From an uncultured bacterium (GTDB lineage: Bacteria > Acidobacteriota > Aminicenantia > Aminicenantales > Saccharicenantaceae), in assembly GCA_937920515.1 (NCBI GenBank), contig CALEUG010000010.1, positions 19,838 to 83,837 of the forward strand: a DNA stretch of 64,000 nucleotides, written 5' to 3'. Positions within the stretch are counted from its first letter, which is position 1. Each line of letters starts with the position of its first letter. The notes below the pieces were generated by a model, which was not told the origin of the DNA, searched no databases, and worked only from the letters and a program-made list of their open reading frames with translations. Of the stretch, positions 42,231-49,832 are shown in pieces. A program made the position numbers and the translations under genes.

Positions 42231-43982
42231 ATGAGGTCAAAAGCCAGAGCTTACAGCCTGGGTCTGGATTTCGGCACCAATTCGGTCCGGGCCCTTCTGG
42301 TGGATGTGGCCAGTGGCGAAGAAATCAGCACGGCCGTGGCCAATTATCCTTCCGGGGAAGCCGGCATATTGCTCGACCCCAGGGACCCCAACCTGGCCCG
42401 CCAGAATCCGGCCGATTACCTGGAATCGATGGTCAGGGTGGTCCGCCAGGTCCTGAGCCGGGCCAGGAAGAACAAAAAAGGCTTTTCCCCGGAGCAGGTA
42501 ATCGGAATCGGGGTTGACACCACCGGTTCCACTCCCCTGCCCGTAGATGAAAAAGGACTTCCCCTGGCCTTTCGCCAGGAATTCAAAGATAACCTCAACG
42601 CCCAGGCCTGGCTGTGGAAGGACCATACCGCTTTTGCCGAAGCTCAGGAAATAACCGACCTGGCCGCCCGGGAACACCCGGAATATCTGTCCAAGTGCGG
42701 CGGAGTCTATTCATCTGAATGGTTCTTCAGTAAAATTCTTCACTGCCTGCGAGTGGCACCTGAAGTCTTCGAAGCCGCCTATACCTGGGTGGAATGCGCC
42801 GACTTCATACCGGCCATCATCACCGGCACCCTGGCCCCGAGCAGGATGAAGCGCAGCCGCTGCGCCGCCGGCCACAAGGCCATGTTTAACACCGAATGGG
42901 GCGGGCTTCCGGCCAGGGATTTTCTGAGCCGGCTGGACCCCCGGCTGGGAGAACTCCGGGACCGGCTTTATGACCAGACTTATACCTCAGACCAGGCAGC
43001 TGGTTACCTGACCGGGTCCTGGGCCAGGATGCTCGGCCTCAAGCCGGGAATCCCCGTGGCCGTGGGGGCGTTCGATGCTCACCTGGGAGCGGTCGGGGCC
43101 GGCGTATCTCCTGGAAAATTCGTTAAAATAATCGGGACCAGCACCTGCGACATCTGCGTCTGGCCCAACGACCGGCCACTGGCCGATATTCCCGGGCTGT
43201 GCGGAATCGTCGACGGCTCGGTTCTACCCGGATACCTCGGCCTGGAAGCCGGCCAATCGGCCGTGGGCGATATTTTCAACTGGTTCGTGAATTACATTAA
43301 ACCCGGCGGCCCGAAAAAAGGCAGCCACGAAGAGCTGACCGGGAAAGCGTCCGCCCTGCTTCCCGGCGAATCCGGCCTGCTGGCCCTCGACTGGAACAAC
43401 GGCAACCGCACCATACTGGTTGATCAGCGTTTGACCGGTCTGCTCCTGGGTCAAACCCTCCACACCAGGCCCGAGGAAATCTACCTGGCCCTGGTCGAGG
43501 GTACGGCCTTCGGAGCCCTGACCATCATCAAGCGCTTCCAGGAATACGGGCTGGAAATAAACGAGGTCATCAACTGCGGTGGCATAGCCGAAAAAAACCC
43601 GCTGGTGATGCAGGTCTATGCTGATGTCTTCGGCCTGGAAATGAAGGTGGCCCGCTCCTCTCAGACCTGCGCCCTGGGGGCGGCCATGGCCGGGGCGGTG
43701 GTGGCCGGCCGGGCAGCCGGCGGATATGACCGGTTTGAAGAAGCCCAGGCAGCCATGTGTGGAGTAAAACCGCAGAGCTTCAAGCCCAGGCCTGAATACC
43801 ACCAGGTTTACCGGGAGTTATACCGCCTCTACCGCGAGCTCCACGACGCTTTCGGCACCAGGAACTGGAACGGCAATCTTTATCACCTGATGAAAGACCT
43901 GCTGGACATTCGTGACCGCCAGCTGGAAAAGGCCCGGCAACTGGCCGCCCGGGGTAAGAAAAAAAGAACCGCAAAGAAATGA
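42231..43982 (+). CDS. araB: Ribulokinase (FGGY family)
   Basis: 583 residues, slightly longer than the usual 560-570. It phosphorylates L-ribulose with ATP in L-arabinose breakdown. FGGY landmarks: YSLGLDFGTNSVRALLVDVASG at the N-terminus, GVDTTGSTPLPVD, the substrate-binding region SKCGGVYSSEWFFSKILH, GTSTCDICVW, and the C-terminal ATP site INCGGIAEKNPLVMQVYADVFG followed by CALGAAMAGAVVAG. GAGGAGG precedes the ATG. It heads the plus-strand operon and is divergent from the TonB receptor, with LacI-type operators between. Confidence 0.93.
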   Translation: MRSKARAYSLGLDFGTNSVRALLVDVASGEEISTAVANYPSGEAGILLDPRDPNLARQNPADYLESMVRVVRQVLSRARKNKKGFSPEQVIGIGVDTTGSTPLPVDEKGLPLAFRQEFKDNLNAQAWLWKDHTAFAEAQEITDLAAREHPEYLSKCGGVYSSEWFFSKILHCLRVAPEVFEAAYTWVECADFIPAIITGTLAPSRMKRSRCAAGHKAMFNTEWGGLPARDFLSRLDPRLGELRDRLYDQTYTSDQAAGYLTGSWARMLGLKPGIPVAVGAFDAHLGAVGAGVSPGKFVKIIGTSTCDICVWPNDRPLADIPGLCGIVDGSVLPGYLGLEAGQSAVGDIFNWFVNYIKPGGPKKGSHEELTGKASALLPGESGLLALDWNNGNRTILVDQRLTGLLLGQTLHTRPEEIYLALVEGTAFGALTIIKRFQEYGLEINEVINCGGIAEKNPLVMQVYADVFGLEMKVARSSQTCALGAAMAGAVVAGRAAGGYDRFEEAQAAMCGVKPQSFKPRPEYHQVYRELYRLYRELHDAFGTRNWNGNLYHLMKDLLDIRDRQLEKARQLAARGKKKRTAKK

Positions 43983-44143
43983 TGAGAGAAGACAGCCGGG
44001 TTGAAAGCAAAGAAATTTTTGGGCTGGAGAAGAAAAGGATGCTGGAAAAAAGAAAACACGGTGCGGGCTGGAAAATAGCTTATCAAAACGACCGGGCGCG
44101 GAAATATCGATTAATTAAAATAAGAATGAAAAAGGAAAATTAA
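43979..44143 (+). CDS. Possible 54-residue small protein between araB and araD
   Basis: An open frame starting ATGATG at 43979, overlapping the ribulokinase stop by four bases, and ending one base before the AraD ATG. The product begins MMREDSRVESKEIFGLEKKR, is strongly basic and ends IKIRMKKEN. The tight overlaps at both ends are what translational coupling looks like, but composition is poor in G+C relative to the neighbours and no homologue is recognised. It may only be a linker that carries the AraD ribosome-binding site (AAAAAGGAAAA). Confidence 0.3.
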   Translation: MMREDSRVESKEIFGLEKKRMLEKRKHGAGWKIAYQNDRARKYRLIKIRMKKEN

Positions 44144-44144
44144 G

Positions 44145-44843
44145 ATGTACGAAGACCTCAAACAACGGGTCTGGGAAGCCAACCTGAAACTGGTCGAATA
44201 CGGCCTGGTCATCCTGACGTTCGGCAACGTCAGCGAGGTGGACCGTGACCATGGGGTGATGGCCATCAAACCCAGCGGGGTTGCCTATGAAAAAATGAAG
44301 CCTGAGGATATAGTGGTGCTGGACCTGAACGGCCGCCAGATGGAAGGAAGCCTGCAGCCATCTTCCGATACCCCGACTCACCTCTATCTCTATACCGCTT
44401 TCAGGGAAATCGGGGGCATAGCCCATGCCCACAGCGAATATGCGACTGCCTTCGCCCAGGCCGGTGAAGAAATCCCCTGCTACGGCACCACCCAGGCCGA
44501 CTTTTTTCCAGGCCACATACCGTCAACCAGAAATCTGGAAGAAAGTGAAGTCCTGAATGACTATGAGCAGAACACGGGAAAAGTGATCGTGGAAAGATTC
44601 AAACAACTTGACCCCGCCCATTACCCGGCCTGCCTGGTTAGCGGGCACGGTCCTTTCGCCTGGGGTCGGTCGGGGCGGGAAGCAGTCGACCATCTCCTGG
44701 CCCTGGAAAAAATTGCCAGGATGGCCTTGCTGACCAGGCTGATCAATCCCGGGGCCAGGAGCTTGAAAGAATACCTGGTAAAAAAACATTTTGAGCGAAA
44801 ACACGGGCCAAAGGCCTATTACGGACAGAGAAAGGAGAAATGA
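44145..44843 (+). CDS. araD: L-ribulose-5-phosphate 4-epimerase
   Basis: 232 residues of the class II aldolase/epimerase fold. It converts L-ribulose-5-phosphate to D-xylulose-5-phosphate, which enters the pentose phosphate pathway. Visible: FGNVSEVDRDHGVMAIKPSGVAYEKM, SSDTPTHLYLYTAF, the zinc-binding HAHSEYATAFAQA, GTTQADFFPGHIPST and SGHGPFAWG. The family-typical GNxSG/R loop reads GNVSEV. It is followed by the isomerase gene, whose ATG comes one base after the stop. Confidence 0.93.
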   Translation: MYEDLKQRVWEANLKLVEYGLVILTFGNVSEVDRDHGVMAIKPSGVAYEKMKPEDIVVLDLNGRQMEGSLQPSSDTPTHLYLYTAFREIGGIAHAHSEYATAFAQAGEEIPCYGTTQADFFPGHIPSTRNLEESEVLNDYEQNTGKVIVERFKQLDPAHYPACLVSGHGPFAWGRSGREAVDHLLALEKIARMALLTRLINPGARSLKEYLVKKHFERKHGPKAYYGQRKEK

Positions 44844-44844
44844 G

Positions 44845-46332
44845 ATGGAAAACCTCAGCAATATTCCTGAAGTCAAAGCTGGCCTCATCGCCGTCAGCCG
44901 GGATTGTTTCCCGATTGAACTCTCCCGGAAAAGAAGAATAGCCCTGGCTGCCGAGTGCCGGAAACTCGGGCTGCCGGTAACCGAGCTGGAAACAATCATT
45001 GAAAACGAAAATGATGTCCTGAAGGCGGCACAGGAAATCGAAGAAAAAAACATTAATGCCCTGGTAATCTTTCTGGGTAATTTCGGGCCAGAGGGACCGA
45101 CCACCATCCTGGCCCAGCGCTTCAACGGGCCGGTGATGCTGGTCGCTGCGGCCGAGGAGACTGCGGCCGACCTCTACGACGGCCGCGGCGACGCTTACTG
45201 CGGCCTGCTGAATTCTTCCTACAACGTCGGCCTGCGCCAGCTCAGGGTTCACATTCCTGAGTACCCGGTGGGCACGGCCTCCGAAGTGGCCCGGATGATT
45301 GAAGAATTCATCCCGGTGGCCAGGACCTGGCTTGGACTGAAGAACCTGAAGATATTCGGTTTCGGACCGAGACCCCAGGACTTTTTCGCCTGCAACGCGC
45401 CCATCAAGCCCCTCTTCGACCTGGGCGTTGAAGTTATGGAAAATTCCGAGCTCGACCTTTATGACATTTTCCAGAAAGCGAGCGGCTCGGCTGAAATCAA
45501 GGCGGTGGCCTCCGACATGGTTAGGGAGCTGGGGGCGGGTAACACTTATCCCCAGCTGCTGGAGAAACTGGCCCAGTATGAAGTTGCTCTGCTTAAATTC
45601 ATGGAGAAAAACCTTGGCTCATCCAAGTACGGAGTTTTTGCCAATAAGTGCTGGCCGGCTTTTGAAAGCTATTTCGGTTTCGTTCCCTGCTACGTCAACT
45701 CCAGGCTGGCCACCAGGGGAATTCCGGTAGCCTGCGAAGTGGACATCTACGGCGCTCTGAGCGAATACCTGCTGACCTGTGCCACCGGGTTGCCAGCCAC
45801 CCTGCTTGATATCAACAACACCGTCCCGGCCGACATGTACGAAAAAAATAAAAAGCAGATAGGCCATTACCGGCAGACCGACCTTTTCATGGGCTTTCAT
45901 TGCGGCAACACCGCTTCCTGCTGCCTGCTGGCCCCGGCCCTCAAGTACCAGCTCATCATGCACCGGCTGATGGAACCGGGGAAAGAGCCGGAGATCACCC
46001 GGGGAACCCTGGAAGGCCGGCTCAAGCCGGGCGAGGTGACCATTTTCCGGCTGCAGGGAACGGCCGACTCCTTTCTTCGTTCCTACATTGCCCAGGGCGA
46101 GGTGCTGGACGTCGAGCCGCAGTCATTTGGCAGCATAGGTGTTTTTGGCATCAGGGAAATGGGTCGCTTTTACCGCCACGTGCTGATAGAAAAGAGGTTT
46201 CCGCATCATACGGCCGTCGGTTTTATGCCCGCCGGTAAAACCCTGTTTGCCCTGCTGCGGATGCTCGGCCTCAGGGAAATATATTATAATCAGCCGGCCA
46301 CCTTGCCCTACCCCACCGAAAATCCCTTCTAA
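44845..46332 (+). CDS. L-fucose/L-arabinose isomerase superfamily protein, probable L-arabinose isomerase
   Basis: About 495 residues from ATG 44845 (AAAGGAG seven bases upstream). The sequence belongs to the FucI/AraA superfamily rather than classical AraA: N-terminal Rossmann-like part with LVIFLGNFGPEGPT and VMLVAAAEETAADLYDGRGDAYCG, a middle GFGPRPQDFFACNAPI, and a C-terminal domain with VACEVDIYGALSEYLL, PATLLDINNT, and FHCGNTASC. Conserved Glu and Asp (CEVDIYG; DINN) and His (FHCGN) fit the metal-binding isomerase site. Since araB and araD precede it in the same operon and no other isomerase is present, it most likely makes L-ribulose from L-arabinose (inference). Confidence 0.82.
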   Translation: MENLSNIPEVKAGLIAVSRDCFPIELSRKRRIALAAECRKLGLPVTELETIIENENDVLKAAQEIEEKNINALVIFLGNFGPEGPTTILAQRFNGPVMLVAAAEETAADLYDGRGDAYCGLLNSSYNVGLRQLRVHIPEYPVGTASEVARMIEEFIPVARTWLGLKNLKIFGFGPRPQDFFACNAPIKPLFDLGVEVMENSELDLYDIFQKASGSAEIKAVASDMVRELGAGNTYPQLLEKLAQYEVALLKFMEKNLGSSKYGVFANKCWPAFESYFGFVPCYVNSRLATRGIPVACEVDIYGALSEYLLTCATGLPATLLDINNTVPADMYEKNKKQIGHYRQTDLFMGFHCGNTASCCLLAPALKYQLIMHRLMEPGKEPEITRGTLEGRLKPGEVTIFRLQGTADSFLRSYIAQGEVLDVEPQSFGSIGVFGIREMGRFYRHVLIEKRFPHHTAVGFMPAGKTLFALLRMLGLREIYYNQPATLPYPTENPF

Positions 46333-46340
46333 AGAGGAGT

Positions 46341-46372
46341 AAAAAGGGGACACCTTAAGGTGTCCCCTTTTT
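46341..46372. repeat. GGGGACAC/GTGTCCCC hairpin A, likely terminator of the arabinose operon
   Basis: A perfect 32-base palindrome: arms AAAAAGGGGACACC and GGTGTCCCCTTTTT around TTAA, eight bases after the isomerase stop. The A-run/T-run edges make it a bidirectional intrinsic terminator candidate. It shares its core with hairpins B and C. Confidence 0.8.
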
Positions 46373-46410
46373 GCTTAATCTGGCAGCTTTTCTTATGGGG
46401 AAAATAAAGA

Positions 46411-46444
46411 AAAAAAGAGGGGACACTCATAAGTGTCCCCTTTT
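46411..46444. repeat. GGGGACAC/GTGTCCCC hairpin B
   Basis: Arms GGGGACACT (46419-46427) and AGTGTCCCC (46432-46440) with loop CATA, A-rich before and TTTT after. Same core as hairpins A and C, 47 bases from A. Two tandem copies between the operons go beyond what termination needs. Confidence 0.75.
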
Positions 46445-46498
46445 CCGCCCCTTTACCGCCTCATGATTGCCACATTCTAACCTTAAAGAAAGTTTAAC

Positions 46499-46531
46499 TT
46501 GACAGGCCAAGCTCCGGGGAATAGATATAAT
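46499..46531 (+). promoter_or_regulatory. Candidate promoter of the phospholipase-like gene with long spacer
   Basis: TTGACA (46499-46504) and TATAAT (46526-46531), both perfect but 21 bases apart, 52 bases before the ATG. The same 21-base spacing occurs before rpoD. Confidence 0.4.
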
Positions 46532-46582
46532 AATCAGGCGGGGGTAAAAAAACCACGCGCCTTGAACAAAGGAGGATAAACC

Positions 46583-47596
46583 ATGAAAAAGATAATCGGT
46601 CTATTGGTTTCATTTGGCCTGTTGCTGGCTGTCATCTCGATTCCGGCAGCGGCCTGGGAAAAAGGCACCCATGCTTTCATCGCCGACAGGCTAAAGAAAG
46701 CCAACGGTCCTTACAACATCGAAGAAATGTACGGCGCCATGGCTACAGACGCCTTCAATTACCTGTTCACCTCTACCTACATCCTTTATCGCGATTACCT
46801 TTACGACCAGACCCATCATTACTTTCTCAAGATTCAGCAAGCAGTGAAATATGGCTATGAAAAAGCCAGCTCCTACGGCTTCATCAGCCACAACAACCTC
46901 TGGGGCGCGGATTCAACGGCCCATCATGCTTCCCTGACTCTTCTGCCCGACGAAGGCTACGTCATCACCAAGGCCAAAATGTTAGATGAATACTTAAAGA
47001 GCGTCTCCCCCGATTATTACAATCTCTTCAAGGATTATCCGGCTGTGGCCCTGGAAGTTTGCCACAACATCATCGAAGCCGCCGGTGACATAATCCTGGT
47101 TCGCTATGACCGGACCTTAGGAGCCAAAATCATTCAAATCGCCGCCCGACCCAAAACCAACATGCAAAACCTGATGGTCCGGGCCTATGCCCAGGGTCTG
47201 GCCGACTTTTCCCAGACGACAGCCGCACCTCTGACTCCTGCCGAAGCCGAACAGTTCATCAGGGCCACCGAAAATGAATTCCGGACTTCCTGCATAGCCT
47301 ACGGCTGGCTCCTGCAGCAGGACGAAGCCACCATCCTGGAAAACGTCATCGCCCAGTTCAAGCAGCTGGCCGCCGCCTACTTCACCGCGCTTGGACTTCC
47401 AATTCCCGATGACGCACTGCTGACTGCCCTGCTCCAGGCTTCCTTCCAGGCAGCCATCGGTCTCATCGAAAACGATTACCTGCCGGAAATCATGGCCACC
47501 ATCGAGATGCTGAAGAAGGGCATGGTCAAGGAAGTCAAGCCCAACGTCATGGCCACCCGGCCGACCGCCTCCCTGATCAAAGCCAAATTGCACTGA
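46583..47596 (+). CDS. Secreted zinc-dependent phospholipase C-like protein
   Basis: 337 residues. The signal peptide ends ...PAAA, so cleavage exposes Trp25, and the mature start WEKGTHAFIADRL fits the zinc phospholipase C/S1-P1 fold in which the N-terminal Trp is itself a zinc ligand. Further ligand candidates in the right order are His30, Asp56, His78/79, His103, Asp110, His114 and the pair His161-x3-Glu165 (CHNIIEA), matching the HxxxE of the family. The C-terminal 150 residues are helical and not recognised. Function proposed: hydrolysis of phospholipid head groups or another phosphoester outside the cytosol. AAAGGAGG precedes the ATG. The gene is flanked on both sides by GGGGACAC hairpins. 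Confidence 0.7.
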   Translation: MKKIIGLLVSFGLLLAVISIPAAAWEKGTHAFIADRLKKANGPYNIEEMYGAMATDAFNYLFTSTYILYRDYLYDQTHHYFLKIQQAVKYGYEKASSYGFISHNNLWGADSTAHHASLTLLPDEGYVITKAKMLDEYLKSVSPDYYNLFKDYPAVALEVCHNIIEAAGDIILVRYDRTLGAKIIQIAARPKTNMQNLMVRAYAQGLADFSQTTAAPLTPAEAEQFIRATENEFRTSCIAYGWLLQQDEATILENVIAQFKQLAAAYFTALGLPIPDDALLTALLQASFQAAIGLIENDYLPEIMATIEMLKKGMVKEVKPNVMATRPTASLIKAKLH

Positions 47597-47600
47597 TAAT

Positions 47601-47632
47601 AAAGAGGGGACACCTGCAGGTGTCCCCTCTTT
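47601..47632. repeat. GGGGACAC/GTGTCCCC hairpin C
   Basis: A perfect 32-base palindrome, arms AAAGAGGGGACACCTG and CAGGTGTCCCCTCTTT, starting four bases after the phospholipase-like stop. Likely terminator; same core as hairpins A and B. Confidence 0.8.
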
Positions 47633-47756
47633 CTTCCCCCTTTTCTTTTTTGATTGAAATATTTGACGGGAACTTATATCTATATCATCTTGACCTCATA
47701 AATTACTTGCTGCTTAATCGGCAGCTGAGAACAAAACTCATTATCGGGAGGAAATC

Positions 47757-49562
47757 ATGACCGAGATTATCCGGAAGTCAGGCTTATTTAATATTTCCTG
47801 GTTGATTCTGCTAATCGTATTGACAACCATGAATCTCGCCTGCTCCCGAAAGCCTTCCCCGGTCGCTGACCTGATACTTTTGAACGGCGACATATACACC
47901 ATGGAGCCGGAACAGCCTGAGGCTAAAGCCCTGGTTATAAAGGGCAACAAAATCATTGATGTTTGTGATACAGACAAAAAAGCCCTCAAATACCGGGGGC
48001 CGGGCACCCGGCTCATCGACCTTAAAGGTGCCTTTGTCACACCTGGAATTATCGATGGACATGTCCATTTCAACCAGGCCGGGGCCCTTATCAACGACGC
48101 CAACCTGATGAAGGTCTCTGACGAACAGGGCCTGCGCCAGGAAATCGGCCGGGTGGTCAGCCTGCTGGAAGAAGGCGAATGGATTACCGGGGGCCTCTGG
48201 GGCGCCTACGAGCAGTGGGCCCTGGGGGATGCGGGCCAGGCACCAGCCGCACAGAAAAAAGAGCCCTGGCGTCCCCATCGCCGGATGATTGACGACCTGA
48301 CCCCTGACAACCCGGTCTTTGTCTGCCGCTACGATTACCAGGAATGGTTAGCCAATACCGCCGCCCTTCAGGCTGCCGGTCTGGACAAGCAGAAGCTCCC
48401 TGGAATGGAGCTCGACAGCAAGGGACAACCCACCGGCCTTATTTTCCGCGACACCCCGGCTTTCGATATTCTGCAAAAAGCCAGGAAGCCAAAATCCGAA
48501 ACCCGCCTGCTGAACGAAAACCGGGCCGCCCTCAGGGCGCTACGAGAAGCCGGGATCGTGGAAATCCACGACATTGCCACGCCGGCCCAGACCGAACGTT
48601 TCATCATGCTCCAGGAGAACGGCGAGCTGACCTGCCGGGTCTGGCTGCGACCAGACCTGTCCCTGGCCGCCCGGCTCAAGGAGCAGGGCCTGACCATGGG
48701 GCTAAATCCTAAAACCAGGCAGAAAGACGGCTGGCTCCGCTACGGGGCCCTCAAAGGATACATCGACGGCATCATGGGCACCCACGGCGCCCTTTTCTTC
48801 GAGCCTTACAATGACCAGCCGGATAATTACGGTCACTGGCGCAACCACACTTCCGACGACCCTCAGCTCAAGGTCGGCAACATGGAGAAGATGTACCGGC
48901 TGATAAAAACCGGACTGGAAGCCGGCTTCGTCCCCAACGTCCACGCCATCGGCGACCGCGGGGTAGCCGAGATGCTCGACCTTTATGAGCGCCTCAAAAA
49001 GGAAGGCGCCGACCTGACCGGCTTCCGGGTCATCCACGCCCAGGTGATAAGGCCGCAGGATTTTCCCAGGTTCAAGGCCCTCAACGTCATCGCCGAAGTC
49101 AACCCCTACCACATTTCTGATGACATGCGCTGGATGGAAGAAAGAATCGGCCACGAACGCTGCCGGGGCGCCTATGCCTTTAAGTCCCTGCTGGACAATG
49201 GCGCCATTCTCAGTTTCGGTTCAGACTGGCCGGGGACCAGCGCCGCCGAATACCATATGCACCCCAAGTACCTGATCTATGCGGCCGTCACCCGCCAGAC
49301 CCTGACCGGCCAGCCGGAAGGTGGCTGGTTTCCCGAGCAGAGAATTTCAGTGGAAGAATGCCTGAAAGCCTACACCATCAACAACGCCTGTGCTGCCTTT
49401 GAAGCTGACCTTCGCGGCTCTTTAAAAAAGGGCAAGCTGGCTGACATCACCGTCTTTGACCGCAATTTACTGAAAATCCCCCCGGCCGAGATTCTCCAGA
49501 CCGAAGTTCTGATGACCATCGTTGACGGAAGAATCGTGTACCAGAGTTCCAAAATTCAGTAA
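47757..49562 (+). CDS. YtcJ-like metal-dependent amidohydrolase, lipoprotein
   Basis: 601 residues. The N-terminal signal ends MNLACSRK with lipobox NLAC, so the enzyme is predicted to be lipid-anchored outside the cytosol. Amidohydrolase-family-3 features: PVADLILLNGDIYTMEP (composite beta domain), the metal-binding HVHFNQAG, HAIGDRGV, RVIHAQVI and FGSDWPGTSAAE, then GSLKKGKLADITVFDRNLL near the end. Members hydrolyse amide or related bonds of small molecules; substrate unknown. GGGAGG precedes the ATG. It appears to be a single-gene unit. Confidence 0.88.
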   Translation: MTEIIRKSGLFNISWLILLIVLTTMNLACSRKPSPVADLILLNGDIYTMEPEQPEAKALVIKGNKIIDVCDTDKKALKYRGPGTRLIDLKGAFVTPGIIDGHVHFNQAGALINDANLMKVSDEQGLRQEIGRVVSLLEEGEWITGGLWGAYEQWALGDAGQAPAAQKKEPWRPHRRMIDDLTPDNPVFVCRYDYQEWLANTAALQAAGLDKQKLPGMELDSKGQPTGLIFRDTPAFDILQKARKPKSETRLLNENRAALRALREAGIVEIHDIATPAQTERFIMLQENGELTCRVWLRPDLSLAARLKEQGLTMGLNPKTRQKDGWLRYGALKGYIDGIMGTHGALFFEPYNDQPDNYGHWRNHTSDDPQLKVGNMEKMYRLIKTGLEAGFVPNVHAIGDRGVAEMLDLYERLKKEGADLTGFRVIHAQVIRPQDFPRFKALNVIAEVNPYHISDDMRWMEERIGHERCRGAYAFKSLLDNGAILSFGSDWPGTSAAEYHMHPKYLIYAAVTRQTLTGQPEGGWFPEQRISVEECLKAYTINNACAAFEADLRGSLKKGKLADITVFDRNLLKIPPAEILQTEVLMTIVDGRIVYQSSKIQ

Positions 49563-49832
49563 TACACGCTTGGGGTCACCTCTCCCCCGGCCAATACCTG
49601 AAATACAGGCCCGCTTCATGGGTCCGGACCTGTCCGGGATTACCCTTATAATGATGCGATCACCGATTCCAAAAGCTGGAGACGGCATCCCCGCAAGGAT
49701 ATTCCTTCGGATGAACCGGACGGCGGGCAAACGCCTGTTTATCACCATGATAAACACTCAGGGCACCCGCCGGGCATCATTTAATATCCATTAATCTCCG
49801 GTTAATATCCAGGAAGAGAAACACAAATTAAA

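Noticed and set aside
41953..42234. A 93-codon frame ending at the araB start
   Set aside because: Its start lies inside operator 2 and upstream of the predicted transcription start; no ribosome site and no conserved-looking sequence. More likely the untranslated leader.
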